From the NCBI GenBank assembly GCA_035463475.1, contig DATHTE010000120.1, forward strand, positions 19,702 through 83,701: a stretch of DNA of 64,000 bases, given 5' to 3'. A program made the position numbers and the translations under genes. The DNA is from JACPDI01 sp035463475. Lineage in GTDB: Bacteria > Acidobacteriota > Vicinamibacteria > Vicinamibacterales > 2-12-FULL-66-21. The notes beneath the pieces were generated by a model, which had not been told where the DNA came from, did no database searches, and saw only the letters and a list, made by a program, of their open reading frames with translations. Position 1 is the stretch's first letter. Each line of letters opens with the position of its first letter. Positions 50,841 through 59,339 of this stretch are shown here, piece after piece.

Positions 50841-51710
50841 CTAGGAGTAGATCGTCCCCGTGTTGACGATCGGTTGCGCGGCGCGCTCGCCGCACAGCAC
50901 GACCAGCAGGTTACTCACCATCGAGGCCTTTCGCTCGTCGTCCAGGTGGACGATGGCGCGGCGTGAGAGCATCTCGAGCGCCATTTCGACCATTCCGACC
51001 GCGCCTTCGACGATTCGCTGGCGCGCGGCGATGATCGCGCCGGCCTGCTGGCGCTGCAGCATCGCGGCGGCGATCTCGGGCGCGTAGGCGAGGTGGCTGA
51101 TCCGCGCCTCGATGACCTGGATGCCCGCCTTGGTCAGCCGCTCCTGGATCTCCTTTTTCATGTGCTCGGCGACTTCCGCCGTGCTGCTCCGCAGCGAGCG
51201 CTCGTCCTCCTGGTGCGCGTCGTAGGCGTAGCTCGACGCGAGGTTGCGGACCGCCGCCTCGCTCTGCACCTTCACGTAGTTGACGTAGTCGTCGACCTCG
51301 AAGAGCGCTTCCGCGGTGTCGACGACGCGCCAGACGACGACGGCTGCGATTTCGATCGGGTTGCCCTCGCGGTCGTTGACCTTGAGGCGCGCGCTTTCGA
51401 AGTTGCGGACGCGGACCGAGACGCGCCGCTTCGTGTAAAAGGGATTCGCCCAGCACAGGCCCGGCACCCGGGCCGTCCCGGTGTAGCGGCCGAACAGTTG
51501 CAGCACGCGCGCTTCGTTCGGAGCGACGGTGAACAGGCCGGCGAGGCCGAGCCCGCCGAGCGCCAGCCACGGAAGCCAGAGCAGCAGGCGGCGCGGTTCG
51601 TCGGCGCGGGCCGCCTCGACCAGCCCCCAGACGCCGATCGCTTCAAAGAGGACGAGGACGAGGAGCATCACGAGGCCGGATATCGTGCGCTGTTCCAGTT
51701 CGCGAATCAT
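50841..51710 (-). CDS. SPFH-domain membrane protein (prohibitin/band-7-like)
   Basis: 289 residues. Two N-terminal membrane helices (ISGLVMLLVLVLFEAIGVWGL and LLLWLPWLALGGLGLAGLFTV), then the SPFH core (FGRYTGTARVPGLCWANPF, GNPIEIAAVVVWRVVDTAEALFEVDDYVNYV) and a helical region (EEIQERL-like, EARISHLAYAPEIAAAMLQRQQAGAIIAARQRIVEGAV). Forms membrane microdomain scaffolds. ATG 51710 chosen because GGAGG lies six bases before it; a frame extension to 51755 would run through the operator repeats. Followed by an RHH regulator gene. Confidence 0.9.
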   Translation of the reverse strand: MIRELEQRTISGLVMLLVLVLFEAIGVWGLVEAARADEPRRLLLWLPWLALGGLGLAGLFTVAPNEARVLQLFGRYTGTARVPGLCWANPFYTKRRVSVRVRNFESARLKVNDREGNPIEIAAVVVWRVVDTAEALFEVDDYVNYVKVQSEAAVRNLASSYAYDAHQEDERSLRSSTAEVAEHMKKEIQERLTKAGIQVIEARISHLAYAPEIAAAMLQRQQAGAIIAARQRIVEGAVGMVEMALEMLSRRAIVHLDDERKASMVSNLLVVLCGERAAQPIVNTGTIYS

Positions 51711-51722
51711 GATCGCCTCCGC

Positions 51723-51762
51723 TGATAGCGAAGTGATATCATTCTGATACCTCATCTGTCAA
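51723..51762. promoter_or_regulatory. SPFH-RHH operon promoter with three TGATA half-sites at 11-bp spacing
   Basis: TGATA at 51723, 51734 and 51745 are exactly 11 bp apart. The last two form part of the dyad TATCATTCTGATA (51737-51749). They cover the -10 and downstream part of a promoter reading leftward: TTGACA at 51762-51757 and ATATCA/TATCAC about 17-18 bp on. RHH proteins bind such tandem half-sites, so the operon's own RHH protein is the likely ligand. Confidence 0.6.
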
Positions 51763-51790
51763 GAAGAGCGTGTTTTCAAGTCGGAAGGGA

Positions 51791-51918
51791 GACCGCAGAG
51801 GACGCAAGCGGCGCAGAGACATGGAACAAGCGAGGGGTGACCCGACGGCGCTGCGCGCCGCCCGGGCCAGCGGGTCGCCCCCCTCTGTGCCCTCCGCGTT
51901 CTCTGCGGTGGCTTTTGC
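51791..51918. repeat. ACCGCAGAG-family long inverted repeat
   Basis: Left arm ACCGCAGAGGACGCAAGCGG (from about 51792) and right arm CCTCTGTGCC...TCTGCGGT (to about 51918), enclosing about 70 bp with a smaller GACCCGA/CGGGTCG hairpin. Nothing coding is seen in this 234-bp gap between the SPFH and nuclease genes. Confidence 0.7.
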
Positions 51919-51944
51919 CTGCGAACTCCGCATCCTCTGCGGGT

Positions 51945-52691
51945 CTACCGGACGCGCAGGTCTGCCACGAGCGGCAGGTGGTCGGACGCGATCAGCACCT
52001 TGGGCGAGCGGGGCAGCTCCACGCCGCGCACCTCGACGGCCCCTTCGTAGTAGATGTGATCCAGGTGCAGGATGGGGAAGACGCCTGGATACGTGCGCCG
52101 GCGGCGCAGGTGCGCGTAGATGTCGATGCTCCGGAGCATGCTGCTCAGTGTCGCCGTCGCGAGGCCGCGCAGCCACTCGTTGAAGTCCCCCAGCACGATC
52201 TTCGGCCCCAGCACGCGGTGATCGCGGACGATCGCGGCGAGGCGCCGCGCCTGGTGGCGCCGCTCCAACACCGCCGTACCGAGGTGCACGTTGTAGAGGT
52301 GCACGACCTGGTCCCCGACCTGCAGGTCTGCGCGCTGCGCGCACCGCGGCTCGCACGTCTTCCACGAGAGGTCGTGCTGCGTGTGGAACTTGACAGGGTA
52401 GCGGCTCAGCACCACGTTGCCGAACAGGTGCCCGCGCAGGTGGCGGGCGGGGGCCATGACCCAGCCCATGCCGAGCGCCGCGCCGAGGGCGGCGGCCTGG
52501 CCCGCGTCGTGGGGTCCCGCCCCCACCACTTCCTGCAGCGCGATAACGTCCGCGTCGATCTCCGAGAGCACGGCGGCGATGCGGTCGGGCCGCACGCGTC
52601 GATCCATGCCACGGCAGCGGTGAATGTTGTAGGTGACGATGCGGAGATCGACGGGCGCGCGATGCGCGTGCCGCGCTGGAGGCTCGACCAT
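51945..52691 (-). CDS. Endonuclease/exonuclease/phosphatase family protein
   Basis: 248 residues. EEP-fold motifs in order: LRIVTYNIHRC, IALQEVVG (catalytic Glu), VVLSRYPV, VHLYNVHLGT, IVLGDFNEW (metal Asp/Asn), HLDHIYYEG and ASDHLPLVADL (general base Asp-His). No signal peptide, so likely cytoplasmic or membrane-associated; substrate may be nucleic acid, phosphoinositide-like lipid or another phosphodiester. Its ATG overlaps the stop of the upstream secreted-protein gene by one base. Confidence 0.88.
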   Translation of the reverse strand: MVEPPARHAHRAPVDLRIVTYNIHRCRGMDRRVRPDRIAAVLSEIDADVIALQEVVGAGPHDAGQAAALGAALGMGWVMAPARHLRGHLFGNVVLSRYPVKFHTQHDLSWKTCEPRCAQRADLQVGDQVVHLYNVHLGTAVLERRHQARRLAAIVRDHRVLGPKIVLGDFNEWLRGLATATLSSMLRSIDIYAHLRRRRTYPGVFPILHLDHIYYEGAVEVRGVELPRSPKVLIASDHLPLVADLRVR

Positions 52692-53752
52692 CAGGGTGCG
52701 GAGCCCGCCGGCCGCGGCCGCGCCGCGAGCAGCAGTCGCGCGAGCTTCGTCTCCACGAGCGTCACCCGCGTGCCGAGCGGCTCGAGCTGCTCCAGCAGGT
52801 CAGGGTCCATGACGTCGCGCTCGGCGATCCCGGTCGCGGCGACGGCCAGATACTCGCCGGGGGCGAGATCGAGCACGCGGAAGGACCGATCGTCGGCGAG
52901 GCGGGCAGCCCGGACGAACCGCACAGGCACCTGCCTGAGCGCGGCGTCGGCCGGAAACGCCACGACGAGCACGTCCTCCGTGGCCACTCCAGCGGGCAGC
53001 GCCACCGTGCCGAACACGCCGGCCGCCGTGTCGGTCAGCACGATCCTGGTGTCTCGAAGCACTTGGTCATGGTCGATCTCGAACGTGGCGCGCGTGACAT
53101 CGCGACCGCGCACGCGCGCCTCGGAGATCCGCCACGGAAACGTCAGCCCCTCGATCGTGAGGACATGAACGCCCGGCGTGACGCCGCGCAGCCGGAACCG
53201 TCCATCCGCGCGAACCCTGTCGCCGGGCGTGTCGCCGAACGGCGATCCGTCAGCGAGCGGCGCACGCACGCGGAGCGACGAGAACAGGGGCTTCGGCAAA
53301 TGACCGTGCCGCACGCGCACCATGACCTCCCCCTCGATGATGCCGGCGGGCTGCAGGATCATCTCGATGTTCCGGACGTCGGTCCCGTCGACGGAGATGG
53401 CGTAGATCGCGAAGAGGGAAGCGCCGTCGCGGCTGGTCTCGCCGCGGACGCGAATAACGTAACGGCCGCGCGGCACGCCGATGAAGCTGAAGCGGCCGTC
53501 CGGCTCGATCTTCGCCTCGCTCACAAGGCGATCGTCCGGTTCGTTCTCGTCGACCGGGCTGATGATCACAACCGCGCTCAGAAGCGGCCTGGCGTCGTGC
53601 GCGATCACCCGCCCCGCGACGGTGGCCGTCGCCGGCGGCCTGGCGCCGCGCTGCGCCGACGCCGCGATGCCCCGCGGGCCCATGCGAAGCGGCTGCGGGT
53701 CTGCCATCGCCAGCCCGAGGAGGAGCATCGCGACAAGCATGAGGGATATCAT
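52691..53752 (-). CDS. Secreted protein with carboxypeptidase-regulatory-like repeats
   Basis: 353 residues with a signal-like N-terminus (LMLVAMLLLGLAMA). Several beta-sandwich repeats recur: TVAGRVIAHDARPLLSAVVIISP, IEPDGRFSFIGVPRGRYVIRVRG, VRADGRFRLRGVTPGVHVLTIEG and FRVLDLAPGEYLAVAA. These resemble the CarboxypepD_reg domain common in acidobacterial exported proteins. No catalytic residues are recognised. ATG 53752 is divergent from and overlaps the promoter of the plus-strand lipoprotein gene; ATG 53740 is an alternative. Confidence 0.75.
   Translation of the reverse strand: MISLMLVAMLLLGLAMADPQPLRMGPRGIAASAQRGARPPATATVAGRVIAHDARPLLSAVVIISPVDENEPDDRLVSEAKIEPDGRFSFIGVPRGRYVIRVRGETSRDGASLFAIYAISVDGTDVRNIEMILQPAGIIEGEVMVRVRHGHLPKPLFSSLRVRAPLADGSPFGDTPGDRVRADGRFRLRGVTPGVHVLTIEGLTFPWRISEARVRGRDVTRATFEIDHDQVLRDTRIVLTDTAAGVFGTVALPAGVATEDVLVVAFPADAALRQVPVRFVRAARLADDRSFRVLDLAPGEYLAVAATGIAERDVMDPDLLEQLEPLGTRVTLVETKLARLLLAARPRPAGSAP
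53747..53752 (+). promoter_or_regulatory. -10 element of a leaderless promoter
   Basis: TATCAT ends 6 nt before the lipoprotein ATG at 53759. It is embedded in the first codons of the divergent gene, so the two starts sit back to back. Confidence 0.5.
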
Positions 53753-53758
53753 AGACCC

Positions 53759-54112
53759 ATGCTGCCAGCGCGATCCGCCATCGCCGCGCTGCTTCTCGCG
53801 GCGCTGTCGGTCGTGGCCGGCTGCCGTCGCGAGGTGCGGCCGCCGATCGTCGTAGAGGATCGCGTCGTCAGGGTTCACAACCAGACGCCGCAACGCTGGT
53901 CGAACGTGCGTGTCTGGCTGAACGATCACTACGTGGCGGAGACGCCCGAGATCGGGCCGAACGGCCGGTTCACGGTCCTGCAGCGCGACTTCATCGCGGC
54001 GATGGGCCAGAAGTTCGACCCGTCGCGGCAGCGCCCGTACGGGGTACTGGTGACCGCCTCCTCGGCAGAGGGAGACGTGAAGCTCGTGTGGGGAAAGCCG
54101 TACAAGCAATGA
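53759..54112 (+). CDS. Small putative lipoprotein of unknown function
   Basis: 117 residues. Lipoprotein signal (IAALLLAALSVVAGC) then a compact beta-rich domain (VVEDRVVRVHNQTPQRWSNVRVWLNDHYV, VLVTASSAEGDVKLVWGK). No recognised family. Leaderless promoter predicted. Its stop overlaps the ATG of the following zinc-ribbon protein (ATGA). Confidence 0.7.
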   Translation: MLPARSAIAALLLAALSVVAGCRREVRPPIVVEDRVVRVHNQTPQRWSNVRVWLNDHYVAETPEIGPNGRFTVLQRDFIAAMGQKFDPSRQRPYGVLVTASSAEGDVKLVWGKPYKQ

Positions 54113-54414
54113 CGAAGCTCAAATCGGAGTTCGAGATCGCGTGTCCCTGTTGCGGCGCGGGCCTTGTCGTCGACGCCAACCTGCAGCGCATCGTTCGCCA
54201 CAGCGAGCCTCCCAGGGAGGGCGCGCGGCCGGAGCTGAGCGAGGCGGCGCGCATCCTCGCCGAAGAGGCGGCGCGGCGGGAAGCGATCTTCAAGCAGTCG
54301 GTCGAGGCGGAGAAGACGCGCGGCGACGCGCTGTCCAAGCGCTTCGAGGAAGCGCTGAAGCAGGCGCGCGAGGAGCCGGTGTCGAAGCCTCAGCGCGATT
54401 TCGATCTCGACTGA
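54109..54414 (+). CDS. Zinc-ribbon/coiled-coil small protein of unknown function
   Basis: 101 residues. CPCCGAGLVVDANL at the N-terminus looks like half of a zinc ribbon, followed by a long Ala/Glu/Arg coiled-coil helix (EAARILAEEAARREAIFKQSVEAEKTRG). No family recognised. Coupled to the upstream lipoprotein gene by a 4-bp overlap; its 3' end overlaps the convergent minus-strand gene at 54390. Confidence 0.65.
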   Translation: MTKLKSEFEIACPCCGAGLVVDANLQRIVRHSEPPREGARPELSEAARILAEEAARREAIFKQSVEAEKTRGDALSKRFEEALKQAREEPVSKPQRDFDLD

Positions 54415-55124
54415 CGCGCGAATTCGGCGGGCAACTCGGTCCAGTGCCGCCAGCCCGCGTACTCGTACGCCGGCTTGCGGTCCTGCGCTTCGCGAAAGGC
54501 GCGATACCATCGGCGCAGCCGCTCCACGCGCGCGTCCGAGCTGCTGATTGGGCGGTGCGGCCAGTCGAGCAGCAGTCGCTCTGCCTTCCACACGTTCCGC
54601 TCGGAGAGTCTCCAGTCGTACGTCCCCAGCACCCGCAGATCGACCACCGCGTATCCGGTGATGCGGCCGGTGAAGTCCACGTACGGATCCACGTAGCTGA
54701 GCGCGAGCGCGCGCGCGGTGCGGAACACCGGTTTGCGGCCGTGCAGCCCGGGATCGCGCGAACGCGCCACCGACCCCCAGCCGCCTGCCGCGCGGTAAGC
54801 GAAGATGACGTGATCCAGCTCGTCGATCGATTCGAAGCTCAGGACGAGCGGCGGAAAGCCGTGCTGCTCCATGATCACAGCCGCCGCCAGAGCCGCCTCG
54901 AGGCAGTGGGCGGTCCGATGCCGTACGACGCCGCGGAAGCTGCGAAGCGTCGCCCGCCCCGGGGGCGGCTCGGTGTTGTAGGGCAGCGCGTTCAGCCAGC
55001 GCTGCACGTCACGCGGCGTTCGGAGGGGGTCGAGTATCCGGCGCTCTGCCGGCGTGAAAGCGGACCGAGGCGGGGCGCCGCCCATCATGCCGGGCCGCCG
55101 CATCCCGCGGTTGTCGCGCCTCAC
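54390..55124 (-). CDS. Transglutaminase-like hypothetical protein
   Basis: 244 residues if the GTG at 55124 is used (it overlaps the SCO gene's stop codon, GTGA); an ATG near 55103 is another possibility. C74 in RTAHCLEAALAAAVIMEQHG with H105 in DELDHVIFAYR and later aspartates suggests a transglutaminase/cysteine-protease-like active site, but the family is not recognised and the call is tentative. Conserved-looking Trp/Tyr clusters (RRWYRAFREAQDRKPAYEYAGWRHW) close the protein. Coupled to the CusF-SCO gene, so it may share a copper or envelope role. Confidence 0.6.
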   Translation of the reverse strand: MRRDNRGMRRPGMMGGAPPRSAFTPAERRILDPLRTPRDVQRWLNALPYNTEPPPGRATLRSFRGVVRHRTAHCLEAALAAAVIMEQHGFPPLVLSFESIDELDHVIFAYRAAGGWGSVARSRDPGLHGRKPVFRTARALALSYVDPYVDFTGRITGYAVVDLRVLGTYDWRLSERNVWKAERLLLDWPHRPISSSDARVERLRRWYRAFREAQDRKPAYEYAGWRHWTELPAEFARQSRSKSR

Positions 55125-55975
55125 TGCGCGACAGCGCTCGCGTGCCGAAGGGACAGGAGCACCTCGTTCGGATCCCAGTCGCTGCCGGTCACGACCTGGC
55201 GTACCTTGCCGTCCGCGCCGAGGATGACGGTCCGGAGGTTGTGCGTGATGTCCCGTTCGTCGGCCGCGTTGCGAATGATCGTGACGCCGAACTGCGCGGC
55301 GAACCGCTCGATCCCCGCGGGGTCCCCCGTCAGGAACGACCAGAGGGCGGGATCGGCGCCAATCGCCGCGGCGTGTTTCCGCAGCACCGCGGGCGTGTCG
55401 TACGCGGGGTCGAAGCTCACGGCCAGCAGCGCGACGCGGCGCCGCAGATCCGCGTCTGTCGCGTGCTGGATCTGCAGCAGGTTTCGCTCGATCCGCGGGC
55501 AGAAGTCGGGCAGCGGACAACGCGTGTAGATGAAAGTGAGGAGCACGCCGCGACCGCGCCACTGCGACAGGTGCCGTGCTCGCCCTTCCTGGTCGGTGAA
55601 CTCCCCCTCGGGGACCAGGTCGCCCGGCTCCAGCAGGGTCGCGCCCGCGGCGCGCGCGACCGCGGCATCCACGGGAGCCGACCCCACGACCTTCACGTTC
55701 CTCAGCGCGGACCCGTTGTCGCGGACGACGAGCGTGGCCGTGATCAGCTCGCCCACCGTGCGCCGGTCGATCTCTCCCTGGTCCTCGACGTCGAAGGACA
55801 TGACCATGCCCGGCATGAGCCCCGGGATGTCTTCGTGTTTCACGGTGAGCTGGCGGGATTCGCGGTCGACGGCGACGATCTGACCGCTGAGCGGGTACTC
55901 GCGCGGGGCCTGGCGGCACTCCACCGCCGCAAGCGCGACACAGCAGCTCAAGAGGAGACGGCCGGAGCGGATCAC
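55121..55975 (-). CDS. SCO family copper chaperone with N-terminal CusF-like domain
   Basis: 284 residues. Short N-terminal signal (LLLSCCVALAAVEC) then a CusF-like copper-binding segment (YPLSGQIVAVDRESRQLTVKHEDIPGLMPGMVMSFDV, about 27-70), followed by the SCO1/SenC thioredoxin fold. The SCO motif here is CPLPDFC (CxxxxxC) instead of CxxxC, a variant known in some bacteria; the distal His lies in ERDITHNLRT. Proposed role: copper delivery to cytochrome oxidase or a related redox enzyme. GTG 55975 lies 6 nt after TAGAAT, so the mRNA is probably leaderless. Confidence 0.87.
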   Translation of the reverse strand: MIRSGRLLLSCCVALAAVECRQAPREYPLSGQIVAVDRESRQLTVKHEDIPGLMPGMVMSFDVEDQGEIDRRTVGELITATLVVRDNGSALRNVKVVGSAPVDAAVARAAGATLLEPGDLVPEGEFTDQEGRARHLSQWRGRGVLLTFIYTRCPLPDFCPRIERNLLQIQHATDADLRRRVALLAVSFDPAYDTPAVLRKHAAAIGADPALWSFLTGDPAGIERFAAQFGVTIIRNAADERDITHNLRTVILGADGKVRQVVTGSDWDPNEVLLSLRHASAVAQ

Positions 55976-55981
55976 CCGTTT

Positions 55982-55987
55982 ATTCTA
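55982..55987 (-). promoter_or_regulatory. -10 element of a leaderless CusF-SCO promoter
   Basis: TAGAAT on the minus strand, AAACGG, then the GTG at 55975 (6-nt gap). Confidence 0.5.
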
Positions 55988-56011
55988 GTAGAGCGCGAAT
56001 GGCTCTGGCCC

Positions 56012-56764
<753 letters not shown>

Positions 56765-56871
56765 GGGTCTCTCTGCTCCTGTGCTGGTGCGGGGTGGCGC
56801 CGCCCGTGGAGGGTTAGACGGCCGCCCCTGGGCAGCGGTTCATTGTATCTGCATCGCCCTGCGCGGGTTGG

Positions 56872-56908
56872 GGGCCGCCGTTCGCCGGGGCCGGGCCGCC
56901 GTTCGCCG
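56872..56908. promoter_or_regulatory. Paired LytTR-type direct repeats
   Basis: A 16-bp direct repeat GGGCCGCCGTTCGCCG at 56872-56887 and 56893-56908, exactly 21 bp apart. Each holds GCCGTTCGC, which agrees at 7 of 9 positions with the LytTR consensus WMMGTTNRK; the 9-mers are separated by 12 bp, as is usual for LytTR dimers. It lies upstream of the operon encoding a LytTR regulator; TATGCT at 56940 is a candidate -10. Confidence 0.6.
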
Positions 56909-56967
56909 AAAACGGGCGGAACGCCCTGCCCCGCGCCCGTATGCTGCTCATAGAAGGACAGCACACC

Positions 56968-57165
56968 ATGCAACGCGGTCTGTTCACCCTGCTTGGCGTC
57001 ATCGGCGTCGTCGCGCTGCTCGCGGCGGCCTCCACGGTCTGGCTGGTGCTGCAGCAGCCCGTCGCCGTCGCGGACGCGATCTCGACGGGACAATATCAGC
57101 CGCTGATGGCGAGCCTCGCGCGGGAGTTCGCCGACCTGTTTCACGCGCTCGCGCGGCTGCTGTAG
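56968..57165 (+). CDS. Small membrane protein
   Basis: 65 residues with one long hydrophobic helix (LFTLLGVIGVVALLAAASTVWLVL) and an amphipathic C-terminal part (SLAREFADLFHALARLL). No family recognised. ATG 56968 is preceded by GAAGGA; an in-frame ATG at 56941 sits on the predicted -10. First gene of a probable operon continuing with two LiaF-like proteins and the LytS/LytTR pair. Confidence 0.6.
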   Translation: MQRGLFTLLGVIGVVALLAAASTVWLVLQQPVAVADAISTGQYQPLMASLAREFADLFHALARLL

Positions 57166-57177
57166 GAGGATGGTGGA

Positions 57178-57561
57178 GTGGAGATGATCGAGGAACCCCG
57201 TCGCGCGGAACGCGGCATCGACGCGGGACGCCTCGTGACGGGCGTGCTGCTGGTCACCTTCGGCCTGGCGTTTCTGTTCGACCGGTTCGACTGGCTGGCG
57301 CTCGGCGAGGTGCTGCGATGGTGGCCGCTCTGGCTGATCGCGCTCGGCGTCTCGCACGTCGCCTGGCCCCGCCGGGGCCGCGGGCGGCTCGCCGGCTTCT
57401 GGCCGATCCTGATCGGCGCCGTCTTCCTGATGGACATGACGCGCACGATGGAGATCGAGGACTCCTGGCCGGTGTTCATCGTCGGCGCCGGCTTGCTGAT
57501 GGTGCTGCGGTCGATGGGCATCGGCGGGTGCCGGAGGACCGAGCCCCAGGTGAGACACTGA
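57178..57561 (+). CDS. LiaF-type transmembrane protein (DUF5668)
   Basis: 127 residues with about four membrane helices in two tandem pairs (GRLVTGVLLVTFGLAFLFDRF; WWPLWLIALGVSHVAWP; FWPILIGAVFLMDM; WPVFIVGAGLLMVLRSMG). The FDxFDW-like and WPxxLI patterns are typical of the LiaF membrane domain. Start GTG 57178 has AGGAGG eight bases upstream; ATG 57184 is possible. One base separates its stop from the next ATG. Confidence 0.78.
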   Translation: MEMIEEPRRAERGIDAGRLVTGVLLVTFGLAFLFDRFDWLALGEVLRWWPLWLIALGVSHVAWPRRGRGRLAGFWPILIGAVFLMDMTRTMEIEDSWPVFIVGAGLLMVLRSMGIGGCRRTEPQVRH

Positions 57562-57562
57562 G

Positions 57563-58267
57563 ATGAACCAGGAAACGACGGTCCGCACGGTCACGCCGCA
57601 GCTCATCATCGGGCTGCTCCTGCTCGCGGGCGGAGGCGCCCTGCTGCTGGACAACTTCGGCGTCCTCGAGGCGTGGTACATCATCCGGCTCTGGCCGGTT
57701 GGCCTCATCCTCATCGGGCTCGCCATGGCGCTGCAGGCCCATCGCGCGGCGGGACGCGTCGCCGGCTTCTTCTGGATGTTCCTCGGCGTCTGGCTGCTGC
57801 TCGGCAACCTTGGTGTGCTGCGCCTGGAGTTCTTCGATCTCTGGCCCGTCCCGATCGTGCTGGCGGGCGGATATCTGATCTGGCAATCGATACGGCCCGA
57901 TGCGCCGGGGCCACGCGATCAAGATTCCACTTTCTCCGCCCTGGCCGTCATGGCGGGCGTCGGCCGCAAGATCAACTCGCCGGATTTCAAAGGGGGGGAG
58001 GCCACGGCGCTGCTCGGCGGGGTGAAGATCGACTTGCAGGACGCGGGCATCACAGCGCGCGAGGCGGTGATCGACGTCTTCGCGTTCTGGGGGGGTATCG
58101 AGATCTTCGTGCCGGACGGCTGGATGGTGGTCAATCGCGTCGTGGCCATCCTGGGCGGGGCGGACGATCGCACGCGACCGTCGACCGATCCGACAGCCAA
58201 GCGTCTCGTGATCCGCGGCGTGTGCGTGATGGGCGGCGTGGACATCAAGACTCACCGGGCGGCCTGA
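57563..58267 (+). CDS. LiaF-like protein: membrane domain plus cell-wall-active antibiotics response C-terminal domain
   Basis: 234 residues. N-terminal membrane domain (QLIIGLLLLAGGGALLLDNFG, WPVGLILIGLAMAL, FWMFLGVWLLLGNLG) and a C-terminal domain (SALAVMAGVGRKINSPDFKGGEATALLGGVKIDL, FAFWGGIEIFVPDGWMVVNRV, VMGGVDIKT) matching the LiaF_C beta-helix-like repeats. In Firmicutes LiaF inhibits the LiaSR two-component system; here it sits directly before a LytS-type kinase, so it may tune that kinase. Strong operon linkage on both sides. Confidence 0.85.
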   Translation: MNQETTVRTVTPQLIIGLLLLAGGGALLLDNFGVLEAWYIIRLWPVGLILIGLAMALQAHRAAGRVAGFFWMFLGVWLLLGNLGVLRLEFFDLWPVPIVLAGGYLIWQSIRPDAPGPRDQDSTFSALAVMAGVGRKINSPDFKGGEATALLGGVKIDLQDAGITAREAVIDVFAFWGGIEIFVPDGWMVVNRVVAILGGADDRTRPSTDPTAKRLVIRGVCVMGGVDIKTHRAA

Positions 58268-58274
58268 GGCGGGC

Positions 58275-59339
58275 GTGGTCCATCCGATCCTGGCCGAGCG
58301 TCAGCGGCTCCAGCTCTATCTGCTCGCGTGGGTGCCGGTCGCCGCCCTGCTCGCGGTGCTGCTCGCCTCGGGCGGCGACCTCGGGTGGGCGGAGAGCGCG
58401 GCGATCGCCTTTCCGCTCGCGCTGCTCTACGCCTTCATCTGCCTGTCGGCCTGGTACGTGTCGCGCGGCGCCCCGGTCACGACCACCGCGCTCGCGCGCA
58501 CGCTCGGCGCGCACGCCGCCGCGGCGTCGATCTCGAGCGCGCTCTGGACCAACGTCGCGATTGCCCTTGCGCGGGCGCTCGAGGCCGCGTTGCCGGGACT
58601 CGCGGGGCTCGAGGGTCGCCTGCGGGTCCAGTGGGTGCTGCTCTTTGCCGTGGGGGTCCTGCTGTATCTGCTCGCGAGCGCCGTGCACTACGCGCTGCTC
58701 GCCGCCGACGCCTCGCGCCAGGCGGAGCGGCGCGCGCTCGAGATGCAGGTTTACGCCCGTGAGGCGGAGCTGCGCGCGCTGCGCGCGCAGATCGATCCGC
58801 ACTTCCTGTTCAACAGCCTTCATTCGATCAGCGCGCTGACCGGGAGCGATCCCGCCGGGGCGCGGCGGATGGCGCTGCTGCTCGGCGACTTCCTGCGCGA
58901 CAGCCTGCGGGTGGGCGGGCAGGAGCGCATCCCGCTCGGCGAAGAACTCCGGCTGCTCCGGCAGTTCCTCGACATCGAGCACGTGCGCTTCGGCGACCGG
59001 CTGCGCGTCGAGTGGCGCGTCGCCGAGGACACGCACAGGTGCGAGCTGCCCCCGCTGCTCCTGCAGCCCCTGGTGGAAAACGCTGTGCGACACGGCATCG
59101 CGCACCTCGTGGAGGGAGGCGAGATCCGGATTAGCGCCGAGCGGCGCGGCGGGCGGCTGCACCTTGCCGTGGAGAACCCGTGCGACCCCGATCGCCCGCA
59201 ACGGCGCGGTGCGGGCGTGGGACTCGACAACGTCCGCCGGCGGCTCGAGACGGCGTTCGGGGCCGCGGCCTCGGCGCGCGCGTCCGAGCGCGACGGCGGG
59301 TTCACGGTGGACCTGGTGATGCCATGCAGCAGCAGTTGA
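58275..59339 (+). CDS. LytS/AlgZ-type sensor histidine kinase
   Basis: 354 residues. Four membrane helices in the first ~145 residues, then the His_kinase (PF06580-type) motif with H176 in RALRAQIDPHFLFNSLHSIS, a helical dimerisation region, and an HATPase with LLQPLVENAVRHGI and GVGLDNVRRRLE. There is no recognisable extracytoplasmic sensor, so the LiaF-like proteins may relay the signal. Start GTG 58275 with GAGGCGG upstream; overlaps the response regulator by 16 nt. Confidence 0.9.
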   Translation: MVHPILAERQRLQLYLLAWVPVAALLAVLLASGGDLGWAESAAIAFPLALLYAFICLSAWYVSRGAPVTTTALARTLGAHAAAASISSALWTNVAIALARALEAALPGLAGLEGRLRVQWVLLFAVGVLLYLLASAVHYALLAADASRQAERRALEMQVYAREAELRALRAQIDPHFLFNSLHSISALTGSDPAGARRMALLLGDFLRDSLRVGGQERIPLGEELRLLRQFLDIEHVRFGDRLRVEWRVAEDTHRCELPPLLLQPLVENAVRHGIAHLVEGGEIRISAERRGGRLHLAVENPCDPDRPQRRGAGVGLDNVRRRLETAFGAAASARASERDGGFTVDLVMPCSSS

